Counted from the first letter of the stretch, positions 9,018 to 18,968 are shown. The stretch: DNA of 57,930 bases from Oscillospiraceae bacterium (GCA_015065005.1 SVRE01000006.1:1-57930), one strand, 5' to 3'. Translations and numbers: made by a program. The notes: generated from the letters alone by a model not told the origin.

Positions 9018-12000
9018 CTATACCAATTCTTGAGTTTTTTGAATATAAAATCTGAGTAAATTGGTAATATACTGTGAAAAATCTGTATCCTTTGGCATTT
9101 TTACAGAGAAATAAGGCGTTTTACCAACACCGCAAACCTGTACATTTGCCCTGTCATATTTAGAAATCTCCACAAAAACAGGCAAGTTAACGTCCTCAGG
9201 GTAAAGACGGAATTCTCCCTTTAGCTGTTCAACGCGCTTTATCCTACCGCGGCTTGCATACGCTTTTATAAGGGCGATGCTGGTTAACATTCTGGCAGAC
9301 GGCGGCATCTTTCCAAAGCGGTCTGTAATTTCAGCCTCAATATCCTTTTTGTCTGCCTCATTTGTAATATGGGCGATTTTTTTATATATTTCCATTCTTA
9401 CACTGGCAGATTTGATATATGTTTTTGGAATATAAGCATCCTCGGAGGTGGTGATTTTTGTTTCGTAAGGTAAGGCAATGCTCTCCCCTCTTTCCTCCAA
9501 AACTGCCTCGTTCAGCAGGCGAATGTACAAATCATATCCAACCGCATCTAAGTGGCCATGCTGCTGTGCGCCCAAAAGGTTGCCCGCGCCTCTTATTTCA
9601 AGGTCTCGCATTGCAATTTTAAAGCCTGCACCAAATTCAGCAAAATCACGGATAGCGCTAAGTCGCTTTTGGGCAATCTCGGTTATTTGCTTGCCACGGC
9701 GGTAGGTAAAGAAGGCGTAAGCACGCCTGTGGCTTCTGCCAACGCGTCCGCGTATCTGGTGTAGCTGGGAAAGCCCCATTTTATCAGCATTTTCAATTAT
9801 TAATGTGTTTGCATTTGGAATGTCAATACCCGTTTCTATAATAGTGGTGCTGACCAAAATATCAACACTTCCGTTAACAAGGGATTGCCAAATGGACTCT
9901 ATTTCCGTCCTTTCCATCTGTCCGTGGGCAACGGCTATGTTGGCCTCGGGGAAATCGGTGCGTAAATGTGAGGCAATACGGTACGTTTCCTCTACATTGT
10001 TTTGCAGATAGAAAACCTGACCCCCACGGTGCAGCTCACGCTTGATGGCATCATTTATAATGTTGCGGTCATATTCCAAAACGTAGGATTGCACACCTAC
10101 ACGTCCACTCGGGCTTTCATCAAGGACAGACAGGTCACGTATTCCGCCCATTGCCATGCTGAGTGTGCGTGGAATAGGGGTTGCTGACAGGGTTAAAACA
10201 TCCACGTCAGGCACTAATTGCTTGATTTTTTCCTTTTGCGCCACGCCAAAGCGCTGCTCCTCATCAACTATCAGAAGGCCCAGGTCCTTAAATTCAATTT
10301 TAGAGCTTAACAGCTTATGCGTGCCGATTATAATGTCTACATCTCCACGCTTCAGCTTGCGCAAAATCAAAGATTGCTGTGATGCTGTCCTGAAGCGGGA
10401 AATCATTTCAATGTTAACCCCCGTGCCTGCAAAGCGGGCAAGAGCGGTCTGGTAATGCTGCATAGCAAGAATAGTAGTTGGTACCAAAATGGCAACCTGC
10501 TTGTTATTAACTACCGCTTTCATAGCTGCGCGGAAAGCAACCTCTGTTTTACCGTAGCCTACATCTCCGCACAAAACCCTATCCATAGGATACGGCTTTT
10601 CCATATCCTCTTTAATTTCCTGTATTGCCTGGAGCTGGCTGTCCGTTTCCTCATGCTCAAAGGAGGAGGCGAACTCCCCTTCAATATGCTCATCGGGTAA
10701 AAATGAAAAACCGTCTATCCTTGTGCGCCTTGCATAAAGGTCGATAAGCTCCTTTGCCATTTCACGCGCGGCGGTTTTTGCTTTTTGCTTTTTGTTTGTC
10801 CAGTCGGCACCGCCCATTTTGGAAAGGCGCACCTCACCGTCACTGCTTTTTGCACCAATATATTTTGCAACCATATCAAGCTGGTCAACAGGCAAGAAAA
10901 GCTTGTCTGTGCCTGCGTATTGAATGGCAATATAGTCACGCTTGGCTCCCATAATGCAAAGGTTTTCGATTCCCAAATATTTTCCGATACCGTAGCTTAC
11001 GTGGACAACATAGTCGCCAACGTTAAGGTCCGCGTGTGACATTATCTTTTCCCCCGCATTTTTTGCATAGGGCTTATTTTTAAAGGATTTTTTCTTCTGA
11101 GTCAAGGAACGTGAGGACAAGACAACCAAAGCAAATTTGCTATCGGGAATTTCGTATCCGTCAGGGAAGCTGTCGCAAATAACTCCAACCCCACCCTCCT
11201 TCAAGCTGCTGAAATCCCTATCCTGTACACTGTAAGCGGGTATTTCCATTTCGTTGAGGGTTTTGATTGAGGACTTAGACTCAGTTTCCGTCTGGCATAC
11301 CAAAACGGTTTTATACTTCTTGTCAACAAAATATTTTAGCTCATCAATAACAACGCCCAAGGAGTGGTTGGCAAAAGAAATTCCCTTTGATTGGAAGTTG
11401 TAAATTCCACCCTCCTCGCTTAGGTGTGACATAATGAACGGGTCGATATTAATGGACTGATGTTCCTTGGCAAATTTGTCAATTAGCGACACAGGGGCGC
11501 TAAAATCTGCTAAATGTGAAGGCAAAATGCCGCTTTCGATAAGGCTTGTTACAATCTCGTTGCTGCCTGCTTGCGCTTCACTTGCTCTTTGCCTCACAGA
11601 GGCGGTATCACAAAAGATAACACAGCTGTTTTCATCAAAATAATTTACAAGGCATTCCTTTTCAGGATAAATCAAGGAAATAAATCTATCGAAGAATGGA
11701 TGGGAGGAGCCGTCCTCTAATGAGCCAAGCTCCTTTTCAAGCTCAGTGCGTGCATTTTCAGAAGGGCTTGATGATAAGAGGGTAGTTATCTCCTCCCTCA
11801 TTTGTTGGATGCTTTGGCTTGATGCTATAATTTCCTTTGAGGGGGTTATTGTAAAGCTGTCAATATTTTCAATGGTGCGCTGGGTAAGCACATCAAAGGT
11901 TGCCATTCTGTCAATATCATCACCGAAAAGCTCTATTCTGATGGGGGATTGCTCCACCTTGGTCTGTCCCTTTGATACATATTCGCACTTGGTTGGAAAA

Positions 12001-12572
12001 ATATCTACAATAAAGCCTCGTATAGAGTATTGTCCCGGGCTTTCAACAGTTTCACAGTTAGTGTATCCCATACTGAAAAGCTTGGCTGAAAATTGGGAAA
12101 TGTCCAGGGGAGTGGATGAATTTATAGAAATTGTCTTGTTCAAAAGAGCTTTTTTAGGCATTGTATATTGCAATAGAGCATCAGGAGTGGCAAGAACCAC
12201 ATCCAATGAGTTAAGCGCTAAGCCGCAAAGCACCTTCAGCCTCTCATGCTCAAGCTCATGTGAGGCGGTTATATCGTAAAAGTTAAAGTCCCTAACGGGA
12301 TAAAGCTCACTTTTCAGTGAGCATTTCTTGAAAAATTCATTAAGCTTGTTTGCCCGCCTTTCCTCACCTATAAGAATAAGCACAGGCTTGCCCGTTTCCT
12401 TCTTGATATCGCTTATTAAGGAGTAGGTAAGAGAATATAAAGCGCCGTCACTTACTCCCTCTACCAAGAGGGGCAACTTCTTTTTTGAGGATTGAAGCTC
12501 AATCAGTCTGCACAAAAGCTGGCGGTAAATACGGGTATTTTTAATTCCTTCTGTTAATATGCTTGTGTTCAT
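9018..12572 (-). CDS. mfd: Transcription-repair coupling factor Mfd
   Basis: An 1184-residue protein, full length for Mfd. It removes stalled RNA polymerase from DNA and recruits UvrA. The N-terminal third is the UvrB-like region. The CarD-like RNA-polymerase-binding segment (LNVGDYVVHVSYGIGKYLGI) lies near residue 515. The translocase has Walker A GDVGYGKTEVAF near residue 668 and a DEEQRFG box near 770, followed by helicase motifs (QIRGRVGRS). The C-terminus is the TRCF D7 domain. The start at 12572 has AAAGGA upstream. It lies in the classic pth-mfd order on the minus strand, 108 bases after pth. Confidence 0.97.
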   Translation of the reverse strand: MNTSILTEGIKNTRIYRQLLCRLIELQSSKKKLPLLVEGVSDGALYSLTYSLISDIKKETGKPVLILIGEERRANKLNEFFKKCSLKSELYPVRDFNFYDITASHELEHERLKVLCGLALNSLDVVLATPDALLQYTMPKKALLNKTISINSSTPLDISQFSAKLFSMGYTNCETVESPGQYSIRGFIVDIFPTKCEYVSKGQTKVEQSPIRIELFGDDIDRMATFDVLTQRTIENIDSFTITPSKEIIASSQSIQQMREEITTLLSSSPSENARTELEKELGSLEDGSSHPFFDRFISLIYPEKECLVNYFDENSCVIFCDTASVRQRASEAQAGSNEIVTSLIESGILPSHLADFSAPVSLIDKFAKEHQSINIDPFIMSHLSEEGGIYNFQSKGISFANHSLGVVIDELKYFVDKKYKTVLVCQTETESKSSIKTLNEMEIPAYSVQDRDFSSLKEGGVGVICDSFPDGYEIPDSKFALVVLSSRSLTQKKKSFKNKPYAKNAGEKIMSHADLNVGDYVVHVSYGIGKYLGIENLCIMGAKRDYIAIQYAGTDKLFLPVDQLDMVAKYIGAKSSDGEVRLSKMGGADWTNKKQKAKTAAREMAKELIDLYARRTRIDGFSFLPDEHIEGEFASSFEHEETDSQLQAIQEIKEDMEKPYPMDRVLCGDVGYGKTEVAFRAAMKAVVNNKQVAILVPTTILAMQHYQTALARFAGTGVNIEMISRFRTASQQSLILRKLKRGDVDIIIGTHKLLSSKIEFKDLGLLIVDEEQRFGVAQKEKIKQLVPDVDVLTLSATPIPRTLSMAMGGIRDLSVLDESPSGRVGVQSYVLEYDRNIINDAIKRELHRGGQVFYLQNNVEETYRIASHLRTDFPEANIAVAHGQMERTEIESIWQSLVNGSVDILVSTTIIETGIDIPNANTLIIENADKMGLSQLHQIRGRVGRSHRRAYAFFTYRRGKQITEIAQKRLSAIRDFAEFGAGFKIAMRDLEIRGAGNLLGAQQHGHLDAVGYDLYIRLLNEAVLEERGESIALPYETKITTSEDAYIPKTYIKSASVRMEIYKKIAHITNEADKKDIEAEITDRFGKMPPSARMLTSIALIKAYASRGRIKRVEQLKGEFRLYPEDVNLPVFVEISKYDRANVQVCGVGKTPYFSVKMPKDTDFSQYITNLLRFYIQKTQELV

Positions 12573-12680
12573 TTTTTCCTTTCTGCCATAACTGATAAAA
12601 CACCTTTAGCCACTTTTTGCAAAGTGGCACAGATGTTATTTTTGATTTTATTGTTTGATTATGTTGAATCCTGCCGTTAA

Positions 12681-13316
12681 TTAGCAGACACTCACGCCGT
12701 TATAATCGCACATAGCCTTTTCTATGTTGCCGTTTAACATAAGCTCAAGAATGTTCGGTACAAATTCAAGCAGCTTTAAAAAGGTTCTTTCACTTTCCTT
12801 CGGTATCCTTGCAAGAACCCAATCGGCAATGTCATAATCGGGGCTTGGCTTTTGCCCAACGCCTATCTTAATTCGGGGAAATTTATCGGAATTCAGACAC
12901 TCTATGACACTTTTTAGTCCGTTGTGCCCACCTGCACTGCCGCTTTTACGCACACGGAGCTTGCCAATGTCAAAGGAAGCATCATCGGAAATTACAATAA
13001 CATTTTCGGGGGGTATCTTGTAAAAAGCGCACGCCTCCTGTATTGCTTGTCCGGACAGATTCATAAATGTTTGCGGCTTCATAAGCAACGCGCGCACGCC
13101 ACCCAACTTAATTTCGCCAATTAACGCCTTGAATTTAAGCTTGTCACAAGGGATAGAATATTTGTTCAATAGAAAATCTATTGCCAAAAAGCCTGCGTTA
13201 TGCCTTGTGTAGGTGTATTTTTCCCCGGGATTGCCCAAGCCCACAATAATGTGGGTGATTGGTGTGGAGTCCTCTTTTTTCTCAATTTTTTTGAATAAAT
13301 CAAATATGCTTGCCAT
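12681..13316 (-). CDS. pth: Peptidyl-tRNA hydrolase
   Basis: A 211-residue Pth, which frees tRNA from prematurely released peptidyl-tRNA. The motif GLGNPGEKY has the substrate-binding N29, TRHNAGF gives catalytic H39, MKPQTFMNLSG is intact, and ISDDASFDIG gives D111 in the place of the E. coli catalytic aspartate. About 20 extra residues precede the usual start of the family. The ATG at 13316 follows AAGAAGGA; a longer in-frame extension lies inside the preceding gene. The start overlaps the end of the GlmU-like gene by 17 bases, suggesting translational coupling. Confidence 0.95.
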   Translation of the reverse strand: MASIFDLFKKIEKKEDSTPITHIIVGLGNPGEKYTYTRHNAGFLAIDFLLNKYSIPCDKLKFKALIGEIKLGGVRALLMKPQTFMNLSGQAIQEACAFYKIPPENVIVISDDASFDIGKLRVRKSGSAGGHNGLKSVIECLNSDKFPRIKIGVGQKPSPDYDIADWVLARIPKESERTFLKLLEFVPNILELMLNGNIEKAMCDYNGVSVC

Positions 13317-14475
13317 GGTTTTTCCTTCTTGTTGCCCAGCCGTTTCTGTTTGTTTGATACTGTCTTGCAATGGAAAGGGCGCCTGTGGGTACGTCATCTG
13401 TAATTGTTGAACCCGCGGCTATGAAAGCGCCTGCACCGATTTCAATGGGGAGAACGAGGTTGGAGCCGCAGCCCACAATAACGTCATCACCTATCTTGCA
13501 CTTGCTTTGCTTCCTGTTAACCTCATAGTTTATTGTAGTTACACCGCTGCCTATGATAGCACGTGAGCCGACCTCACTGTCCCAAATATGAGAATGGGAT
13601 GAAACAGATGAATCGTTTAATAAAACGGTATTTACAATTTCACAGTAATTTGCAATCTTAACACCTGAAATCAAATGGCACTTTTCCTTTAATACGCAAA
13701 AGTTTTCAACCAAAACCTGTTTTTCAAGCACACAGTCATCAATGTGTGACGCACCGATAATGGTATTTTCACCAACCATGGTATCCTTGATGATAGCGTT
13801 TGGACCGACCTTGGAATTGAGAGAAAGGGTTGTTTTGCCGAAAATATGGCACCCTGTGTGAATTTTTGCACCTAATTCCACTGTAACTGTTGGAGAAATT
13901 ACTATGCCGTCAAGGGCTTCGATAACAGCGCCGAACCGAATAAGGTATTCAAGATACTCACGCCTGTAATTTTCTGCCTTTTGGTGGTAGTCGACAATGC
14001 TTTTCGGTACAGACGGTTCGTTTTCTGCAAAGTTGGCGTGTGGGCACATGGCACCGCCGTCAGTAATGGCGGTGATGAATTCTTGGGGTGTGCCGACAGC
14101 TCTTTTGGAAATCATTTTACTTATACCAACAGTCATATATAGGCTTCTTTCAGTGCCGACTGTAGAATAGCCCAAGTCAGTTTTGGTGATGTAGTTTATT
14201 GCGCCCTCAACATCTGCATTACTTGCAAGAAAAACAAAGGGAGAAGCAAAAATAACAATATCCTCAAGCCCTGCGGAAATTTTGCTAATCGTGTTAGGAA
14301 TATTACAGCCGGAAACACGCACAACCTGATAGCTTAGACCAAGCGACCTTACTGCGTTTTCTATTTTTCTGTAAGCATGCTCATAAACAGGAGCATAGTA
14401 TAGCTCGGTTTCAATACCCTTGGGAAGAAAGCTTGGATTGTCCTGGGGACAAAGCGTCACAAATACCTTTCTCAT
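13300..14475 (-). CDS. GlmU-like left-handed beta-helix protein with a degenerate nucleotidyltransferase domain
   Basis: A 391-residue protein at the place of glmU in the glmU-pth-mfd order. From about residue 190 it is a hexapeptide-repeat beta-helix that follows the GlmU acetyltransferase domain, including a histidine at H294 near the catalytic position, INY (N316), and ALSIARQYQ before a basic tail. Residues 1-180 are shorter than the GlmU uridylyltransferase domain and lack its G-x-G-T-R-M loop, the LPK lysine and the GD metal site (here FASPFVF). The arginine and lysine that hold glucosamine-1-phosphate also look replaced (LKEK, CEIVN). It starts at ATG 14475 behind GGAGG. It may be a pseudoenzyme, or an acetyltransferase only. 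The original reaction should not be assumed. Confidence 0.75.
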   Translation of the reverse strand: MRKVFVTLCPQDNPSFLPKGIETELYYAPVYEHAYRKIENAVRSLGLSYQVVRVSGCNIPNTISKISAGLEDIVIFASPFVFLASNADVEGAINYITKTDLGYSTVGTERSLYMTVGISKMISKRAVGTPQEFITAITDGGAMCPHANFAENEPSVPKSIVDYHQKAENYRREYLEYLIRFGAVIEALDGIVISPTVTVELGAKIHTGCHIFGKTTLSLNSKVGPNAIIKDTMVGENTIIGASHIDDCVLEKQVLVENFCVLKEKCHLISGVKIANYCEIVNTVLLNDSSVSSHSHIWDSEVGSRAIIGSGVTTINYEVNRKQSKCKIGDDVIVGCGSNLVLPIEIGAGAFIAAGSTITDDVPTGALSIARQYQTNRNGWATRRKNHGKHI

Positions 14476-14622
14476 AAAAACCTCCGTGGTGAAAGTCAAT
14501 ACTTATCGTTTAATACAGTCAAAAATGCCGTTTATGGCACCGTTTGACCGTAAAACATAACTTTACATAATAGAGTATACCACAAAAATCTCCCTCTTGC
14601 AAGTGCAAATGAATAAAACTAC

Positions 14623-14651
14623 TTTACAACCACGAAAAAATCTGTTATACT
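14623..14651 (+). promoter_or_regulatory. Promoter for the gdpP-rplI-dnaB unit
   Basis: TTTACA (14623-14628) and TATACT (14646-14651) are separated by 17 bases, about 80 bases before the gdpP start. The rest of the 257-base gap between the divergent genes (14476-14732) is A/T-rich and shows no other clear element. Confidence 0.7.
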
Positions 14652-14732
14652 ATATAGGAATAATTATTTATTTTAAATTAAGAGCGTGTGCGCGTTTCTT
14701 TTAATTAAGTATTGATTAAGGAGGGATTCCTT

Positions 14733-16745
14733 TTGAGCAAAAAGAATTTACTGAACAATAAGAAAAAATCTCACAAGCTAAGGGCATTGTGTGTCTTTGC
14801 GCCTATTTGGGCGGTTTTGGTTTTTGCCGCTACTGCTTATGCGATTTCCATAAATCCTAAGGATTATTTAATCGGCGGAGGTATAGGCATTTTGCTTTAT
14901 CTGAGTGTGCTTCTAATTACTGTACTGGTTGGTGGCAGGCTTGACTCCAAGCGTGAAAATAAAAAAAGCTCCGGTATTATGATAACCGGCGTTATGTATG
15001 AAAAAATTAATTCAATGAAGGAGCCTGCGGTCCTTTGTGACAGTAGCTATAAAATCGTTTGGGCAAACAGATTTGTTCACGAAACATATCAGGGTACAGT
15101 TATCGGTGCAAGCCTTCAGCTTTTGTTCGATTATCATATAAAAGACGGTGAAATCGGCAAAAGACCAAAGGATACAATTGTCCCGTACAAGGGCAAGAAC
15201 TATATTGTTGATGAGGAGGCTCTTAAGGATTATGACAAGAGCTATTATCTTTTAACCCTTCGCGATACAACCGAGCTTTTGAATTTGAAGCAGCAAATGC
15301 GTGATGAGGACAAGGTGGTTGCTTACATTATCGTTGACAACCTTGAGGACCTTTTGCAGTTCGAGCAGGAGAGATACCGTGCGGCTGCCAACCAGGTCGA
15401 AAGCTATATACGTGAGTGGGGTAAGAGCGTTGGCGGTCTTGTTAAGGAGTACGAAAGAGATAAATATATGTTTATCTTTGAGGCACAGCACCTTGACAAA
15501 TTCCTGGCAAATAAATTTGAAATTCTTGACCAGATAAGAGACATCCGTGTTGGTAGCGGTAATATCCCTGTTACCGTTTCCATCGGTGTTGCCAAGGTTA
15601 CAGGCAGTATGGAGGAACGTGAAAATGCGGCACATATCGCTCTTGATATGGCGCTCCAGCGTGGCGGTGACCAGGCGGTTGTAAAATTTGATGATAAAAT
15701 AGAGTTCTTTGGCGGACGTACCAACGCAGTTCAAAGAAGGACAAAGGTACGTGCCCGTGTCGTTGCAAATGAGCTTATAAGCTTAATGGCTAAGGCAGGC
15801 AACGTGCTTATTATGGGACACAGGTTTCCTGACTATGATGCCTTTGGCGCATCTATCGGTATTGCAAGGCTTGCTATGCTTTGCGGAGTCAGGTTTAACG
15901 TAGTTACCAACTTTAAGGACGTCAACATTAAAAAGTGTATGAAGTTCTTTGAGGGTGACGATGCTTATAAGGGCGTATTTGTCGATGCAGCCAAGGGACT
16001 TGACCTTGTGCGCTCTGATACACTTTTGGTTGTTGTTGACGTTAATAATATTCAGATGTTTGAGTCTGAGCATATTGCAAGAAACGTTAAGGACATTGTA
16101 ATTATCGACCACCACAGAAAAACAGCAGAGTTTGAAAAGGAGCCGCTTATTTCATACATTGAGCCTGCGTCCTCAAGCGCATCTGAGCTTGTTACGGAAA
16201 TTCTTGAGCAGTCCTTGCCTCTTAACGCTCTTCAGCAAAACGAGGCAAATATGCTTTACGCAGGTATTGTTCTTGACACGAAGCAGTTCAGCAAGGGTAC
16301 AGGTACAAAAACCTATGCGGCGGCAATGCACTTAAGAGATAATAACGCATCTTACGAAACTATACAGGATTTGTTCAAGACAAATATTAAGGAATACAGG
16401 CAGGAATCCTTGTTTGGTGAAAAGATTGAGATTTACAGAAACTGCATGGCAATTGCTCTGAACGATAAGGGCGCAGACGGATCAGACAGAATTTTGGCGG
16501 CACGTGTTGCTGATAATCTTCTTATGATTGAGGACGTTGTTGCATCCTTTGCCCTGGTGCAAATTGACAATGTGGTTCATATTTCCGCCCGTTCAAACGG
16601 TACGGTAAATGTCCAGCTTATTCTCGAAAGCTTAAACGGTGGCGGACGCTTTGATGCGGCAGGCGCACAGGTTAAGGACACAATTGCATCAACGCTTATA
16701 AGGCTCAAGGAAGCCATAGACGAATATATAAACCCGGAGGTATAA
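14733..16745 (+). CDS. gdpP: Cyclic-di-AMP phosphodiesterase, GdpP type
   Basis: A protein of about 670 residues with the full GdpP layout: two N-terminal membrane helices (about 18-38 and 44-64), a small PAS domain, a degenerate GGDEF domain without an active-site motif (about 160-300), then DHH and DHHA1 domains. The DHH signature is IDHHRK (D459-H461), and the manganese-site GHRFPDYDAFGA motif precedes it. It hydrolyses c-di-AMP at the membrane. The start is TTG 14733, eight bases after AAGGAGG; an earlier TTG at 14712 overlaps that site. The C-terminal glycine motif reads GGGR rather than the usual GGGH. It heads the rplI-dnaB unit, as in many Firmicutes. Confidence 0.93.
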   Translation: MSKKNLLNNKKKSHKLRALCVFAPIWAVLVFAATAYAISINPKDYLIGGGIGILLYLSVLLITVLVGGRLDSKRENKKSSGIMITGVMYEKINSMKEPAVLCDSSYKIVWANRFVHETYQGTVIGASLQLLFDYHIKDGEIGKRPKDTIVPYKGKNYIVDEEALKDYDKSYYLLTLRDTTELLNLKQQMRDEDKVVAYIIVDNLEDLLQFEQERYRAAANQVESYIREWGKSVGGLVKEYERDKYMFIFEAQHLDKFLANKFEILDQIRDIRVGSGNIPVTVSIGVAKVTGSMEERENAAHIALDMALQRGGDQAVVKFDDKIEFFGGRTNAVQRRTKVRARVVANELISLMAKAGNVLIMGHRFPDYDAFGASIGIARLAMLCGVRFNVVTNFKDVNIKKCMKFFEGDDAYKGVFVDAAKGLDLVRSDTLLVVVDVNNIQMFESEHIARNVKDIVIIDHHRKTAEFEKEPLISYIEPASSSASELVTEILEQSLPLNALQQNEANMLYAGIVLDTKQFSKGTGTKTYAAAMHLRDNNASYETIQDLFKTNIKEYRQESLFGEKIEIYRNCMAIALNDKGADGSDRILAARVADNLLMIEDVVASFALVQIDNVVHISARSNGTVNVQLILESLNGGGRFDAAGAQVKDTIASTLIRLKEAIDEYINPEV

Positions 16746-16858
16746 GGGGGGAAGGACCTTTTCAGTTACATTGCTGCACGTTAACAGTAATTTGGCACTG
16801 TTGAGTTATGCTGCCGTGTGGTCGAGTGCCCCTTTGGGTAAGAAAGGAATTTTTAAAA

Positions 16859-17305
16859 ATGAAGGTAGTATTGTTACAGGACGTAAAGTCACAAGGAAAA
16901 AAGGATCAGATTATCGAGGTGTCAGAGGGATATGCAAGAAACTTCTTGTTTCCCAAAAAGCTTGCTATTGTGGCTGATGCCAAGGCAGTAAATGATATAA
17001 AGAGCAAGCAAAGCTCCGAAAAGCACAGAATAGAGGTTGAAAAAGCAAACGCAAGAGAGCTTGCAAAGAAGCTTGGTGAAACAACCGTTAGAATTATTGG
17101 TACGGCTGGCAGTGACGGTAGGTTTTACGGTGCTGTTACCGCAAAGGATATAAGTGAAGCACTAAAGAGCCAGCACGGTATTGAGATTGACAAAAGAAAG
17201 CTTGAGCTTGACGGTCAGATCAAATCATTTGGCACATACAAGGTTGAGGTTAAGCTATATAGTGGAATCAGCGGTAAGCTGAATGTGCAGGTAGTGGAGA
17301 AATAA
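16859..17305 (+). CDS. rplI: 50S ribosomal protein L9
   Basis: A 148-residue L9 with the typical N-domain ([15 protein letters not shown], then [13 protein letters not shown]), a long central helix and a C-domain with [11 protein letters not shown]. It binds 23S rRNA domain V. The ATG at 16859 follows AAAGGA; an upstream in-frame ATG at 16808 would add 17 residues foreign to the family. It lies between gdpP and dnaB, a common Firmicute order. The 113-base gap before it holds an imperfect hairpin (GGCACT with AGTGCC) that may be leader structure. Confidence 0.97.
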   Translation: MKVVLLQDVKSQGKKDQIIEVSEGYARNFLFPKKLAIVADAKAVNDIKSKQSSEKHRIEVEKANARELAKKLGETTVRIIGTAGSDGRFYGAVTAKDISEALKSQHGIEIDKRKLELDGQIKSFGTYKVEVKLYSGISGKLNVQVVEK

Positions 17306-17306
17306 T

Positions 17307-18638
17307 ATGGATTCACTACAAAAAAGAATGCCTTGCTCCATTGATGCAGAGCAAAGTGTTTTGGGCGCTATTTTAATAGACCCGGAGTGCTTTGATGATG
17401 TTTCACAAATAGTAAAGGCTGATGATTTTTACCATGAAACTCACAGGGAAATATTCGAAACAATGCAGAGCTTTAGCTTACAGAATAAGCCCATTGACGT
17501 TATCACCCTTGTGAATTCCTTGGTGAGTGGCGGCGTTTATGATGATGATAGTGCCGCGCGCTCATACGTTAAGCTTCTTGTTGACATTGTGCCGGGAAGC
17601 TCCAATGCCAAGGACTACGCAAAGATTGTCCACGATAAAAGTGTTTTAAGAAAGCTTATTTTAGCAGCAGAGGAAATTGAAAAAGATGCTTACACAGAGG
17701 TTGACCAGGTTGAAAGCGTGGTTGATGTTGCTGAGCAGAGGATTTTCGATATCGCGCAAAACAACCAAACCCGTGACTTTATTCACGTGCGCGATGCTAT
17801 TATGCAAACCTATGAAAGGCTTAACTTGCTTCGGGATGCGCCGGAGGATGCACTGGGTGTTCAATCAGGCTATTCTGACCTTGATAAATACATAGTTGGC
17901 TTTGGCAAGGGCGACCTTGTTATTGTCGGCGCACGTCCGGGTGTTGGTAAAACCTCATTTTGTCTTAACTTGGGTGCCAACATTGCAAAAAAGAGTAAAA
18001 AAGCTGTTTGCATGTTTTCTCTTGAAATGTCGGCTGAGCAGCTTGTTTCAAGGCTTTTGGCGGCTGAGGGTATGGTAGATTCCTACCGTATGCGCTCAGG
18101 TAAGCTTGAAAATGACGACTGGGAAAAGATTGCTAATGCCGCCTCAACCCTTTCGGAAACTGAAATTTATATTGACGATACCACAGGCGTAAACGTAACT
18201 GCTATGAAGGGTAAGCTGCGCCGTATAAAGAATCTTGGTCTTGTAATCGTTGATTACCTGCAGCTTATGGAAACGGAAAAGAAGCGTAAGGACGGCAGCC
18301 GTGTAAACGAGGTTGCGGAAATTACAAGAGGCTTGAAGATTATGGGTAAGGAGCTTGGTGTGCCGATTATCGTTTGTTCACAGCTCTCTCGTGGTACAGA
18401 TAAGGAAAAGAAGCGCCCTGTGCTTTCTGACCTTCGTGAATCCGGTTCTATTGAGCAGGACGCAGATATGGTTATTTTCCTCTCCCGTGACTATTACGGA
18501 GAGGATCCGGAAAAGGCTAACTTAGTTGAGGTTATTGTTGCAAAGAACCGTCACGGAGAAACAGGTACTGTTGAAATGAGCTGGCTTGGTCAGTACACCA
18601 AGTTCTCAACGCTATCAACGGAATTAAGGGAAGAATAA
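17307..18638 (+). CDS. dnaB: Replicative DNA helicase DnaB (DnaC in Bacillus)
   Basis: A 443-residue protein, full length. The N-terminal primase-interacting domain starts at MPCSIDAEQSVLGAIL. The RecA-like core has Walker A GARPGVGKTSF (208-218), Walker B LGLVIVDYLQL, and the C-terminal DLRESGSIEQDADMV block. It forms the hexameric fork helicase. The ATG lies one base after the rplI stop, so translation is probably coupled. No intein interrupts it. Confidence 0.97.
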   Translation: MDSLQKRMPCSIDAEQSVLGAILIDPECFDDVSQIVKADDFYHETHREIFETMQSFSLQNKPIDVITLVNSLVSGGVYDDDSAARSYVKLLVDIVPGSSNAKDYAKIVHDKSVLRKLILAAEEIEKDAYTEVDQVESVVDVAEQRIFDIAQNNQTRDFIHVRDAIMQTYERLNLLRDAPEDALGVQSGYSDLDKYIVGFGKGDLVIVGARPGVGKTSFCLNLGANIAKKSKKAVCMFSLEMSAEQLVSRLLAAEGMVDSYRMRSGKLENDDWEKIANAASTLSETEIYIDDTTGVNVTAMKGKLRRIKNLGLVIVDYLQLMETEKKRKDGSRVNEVAEITRGLKIMGKELGVPIIVCSQLSRGTDKEKKRPVLSDLRESGSIEQDADMVIFLSRDYYGEDPEKANLVEVIVAKNRHGETGTVEMSWLGQYTKFSTLSTELREE

Positions 18639-18662
18639 TTGTTTTATTAAGGAATTATAATT

Positions 18663-18968
18663 ATGAGTGATTACGAAAAGTATGTTGACAGATTGTTCGA
18701 TGAGAATAATGATGACAGAATATATGTAAAGGATAATGACGGCAAGGAAATCGAGTTTGAGCAGGTTGCGGTTGTTGATTTTGAGGAAAATTATTACGCT
18801 GTTCTCAAGCCAACAGGCAAAATTGAGGGGGTAGCCGACAATGAGGTGCTTACATTCTTAATTGATGAGGAAAATGACCAGCTTGTTTATGAAGAGGACC
18901 TAAGAGTTATTGACGGCGTTTATGAGGGATATTGCGAGATGCTTGAGGAGCTTGAAGAGGATGAGTAA
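18663..18968 (+). CDS. DUF1292 domain-containing protein
   Basis: A 101-residue, very acidic protein (many D and E, ending LEELEEDE). It carries the DUF1292 pattern: D/E-x-I-x-V-x-D-x-D-G-x-E-x-x-F-E, then FEENYYAVLKP and EVLTFLIDEEN. The function of the family is unknown. In other Firmicutes DUF1292 genes often sit with yrzL and yrrK. Here it follows dnaB by 24 bases and overlaps a tiny lipoprotein gene by eight bases. Confidence 0.85.
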   Translation: MSDYEKYVDRLFDENNDDRIYVKDNDGKEIEFEQVAVVDFEENYYAVLKPTGKIEGVADNEVLTFLIDEENDQLVYEEDLRVIDGVYEGYCEMLEELEEDE

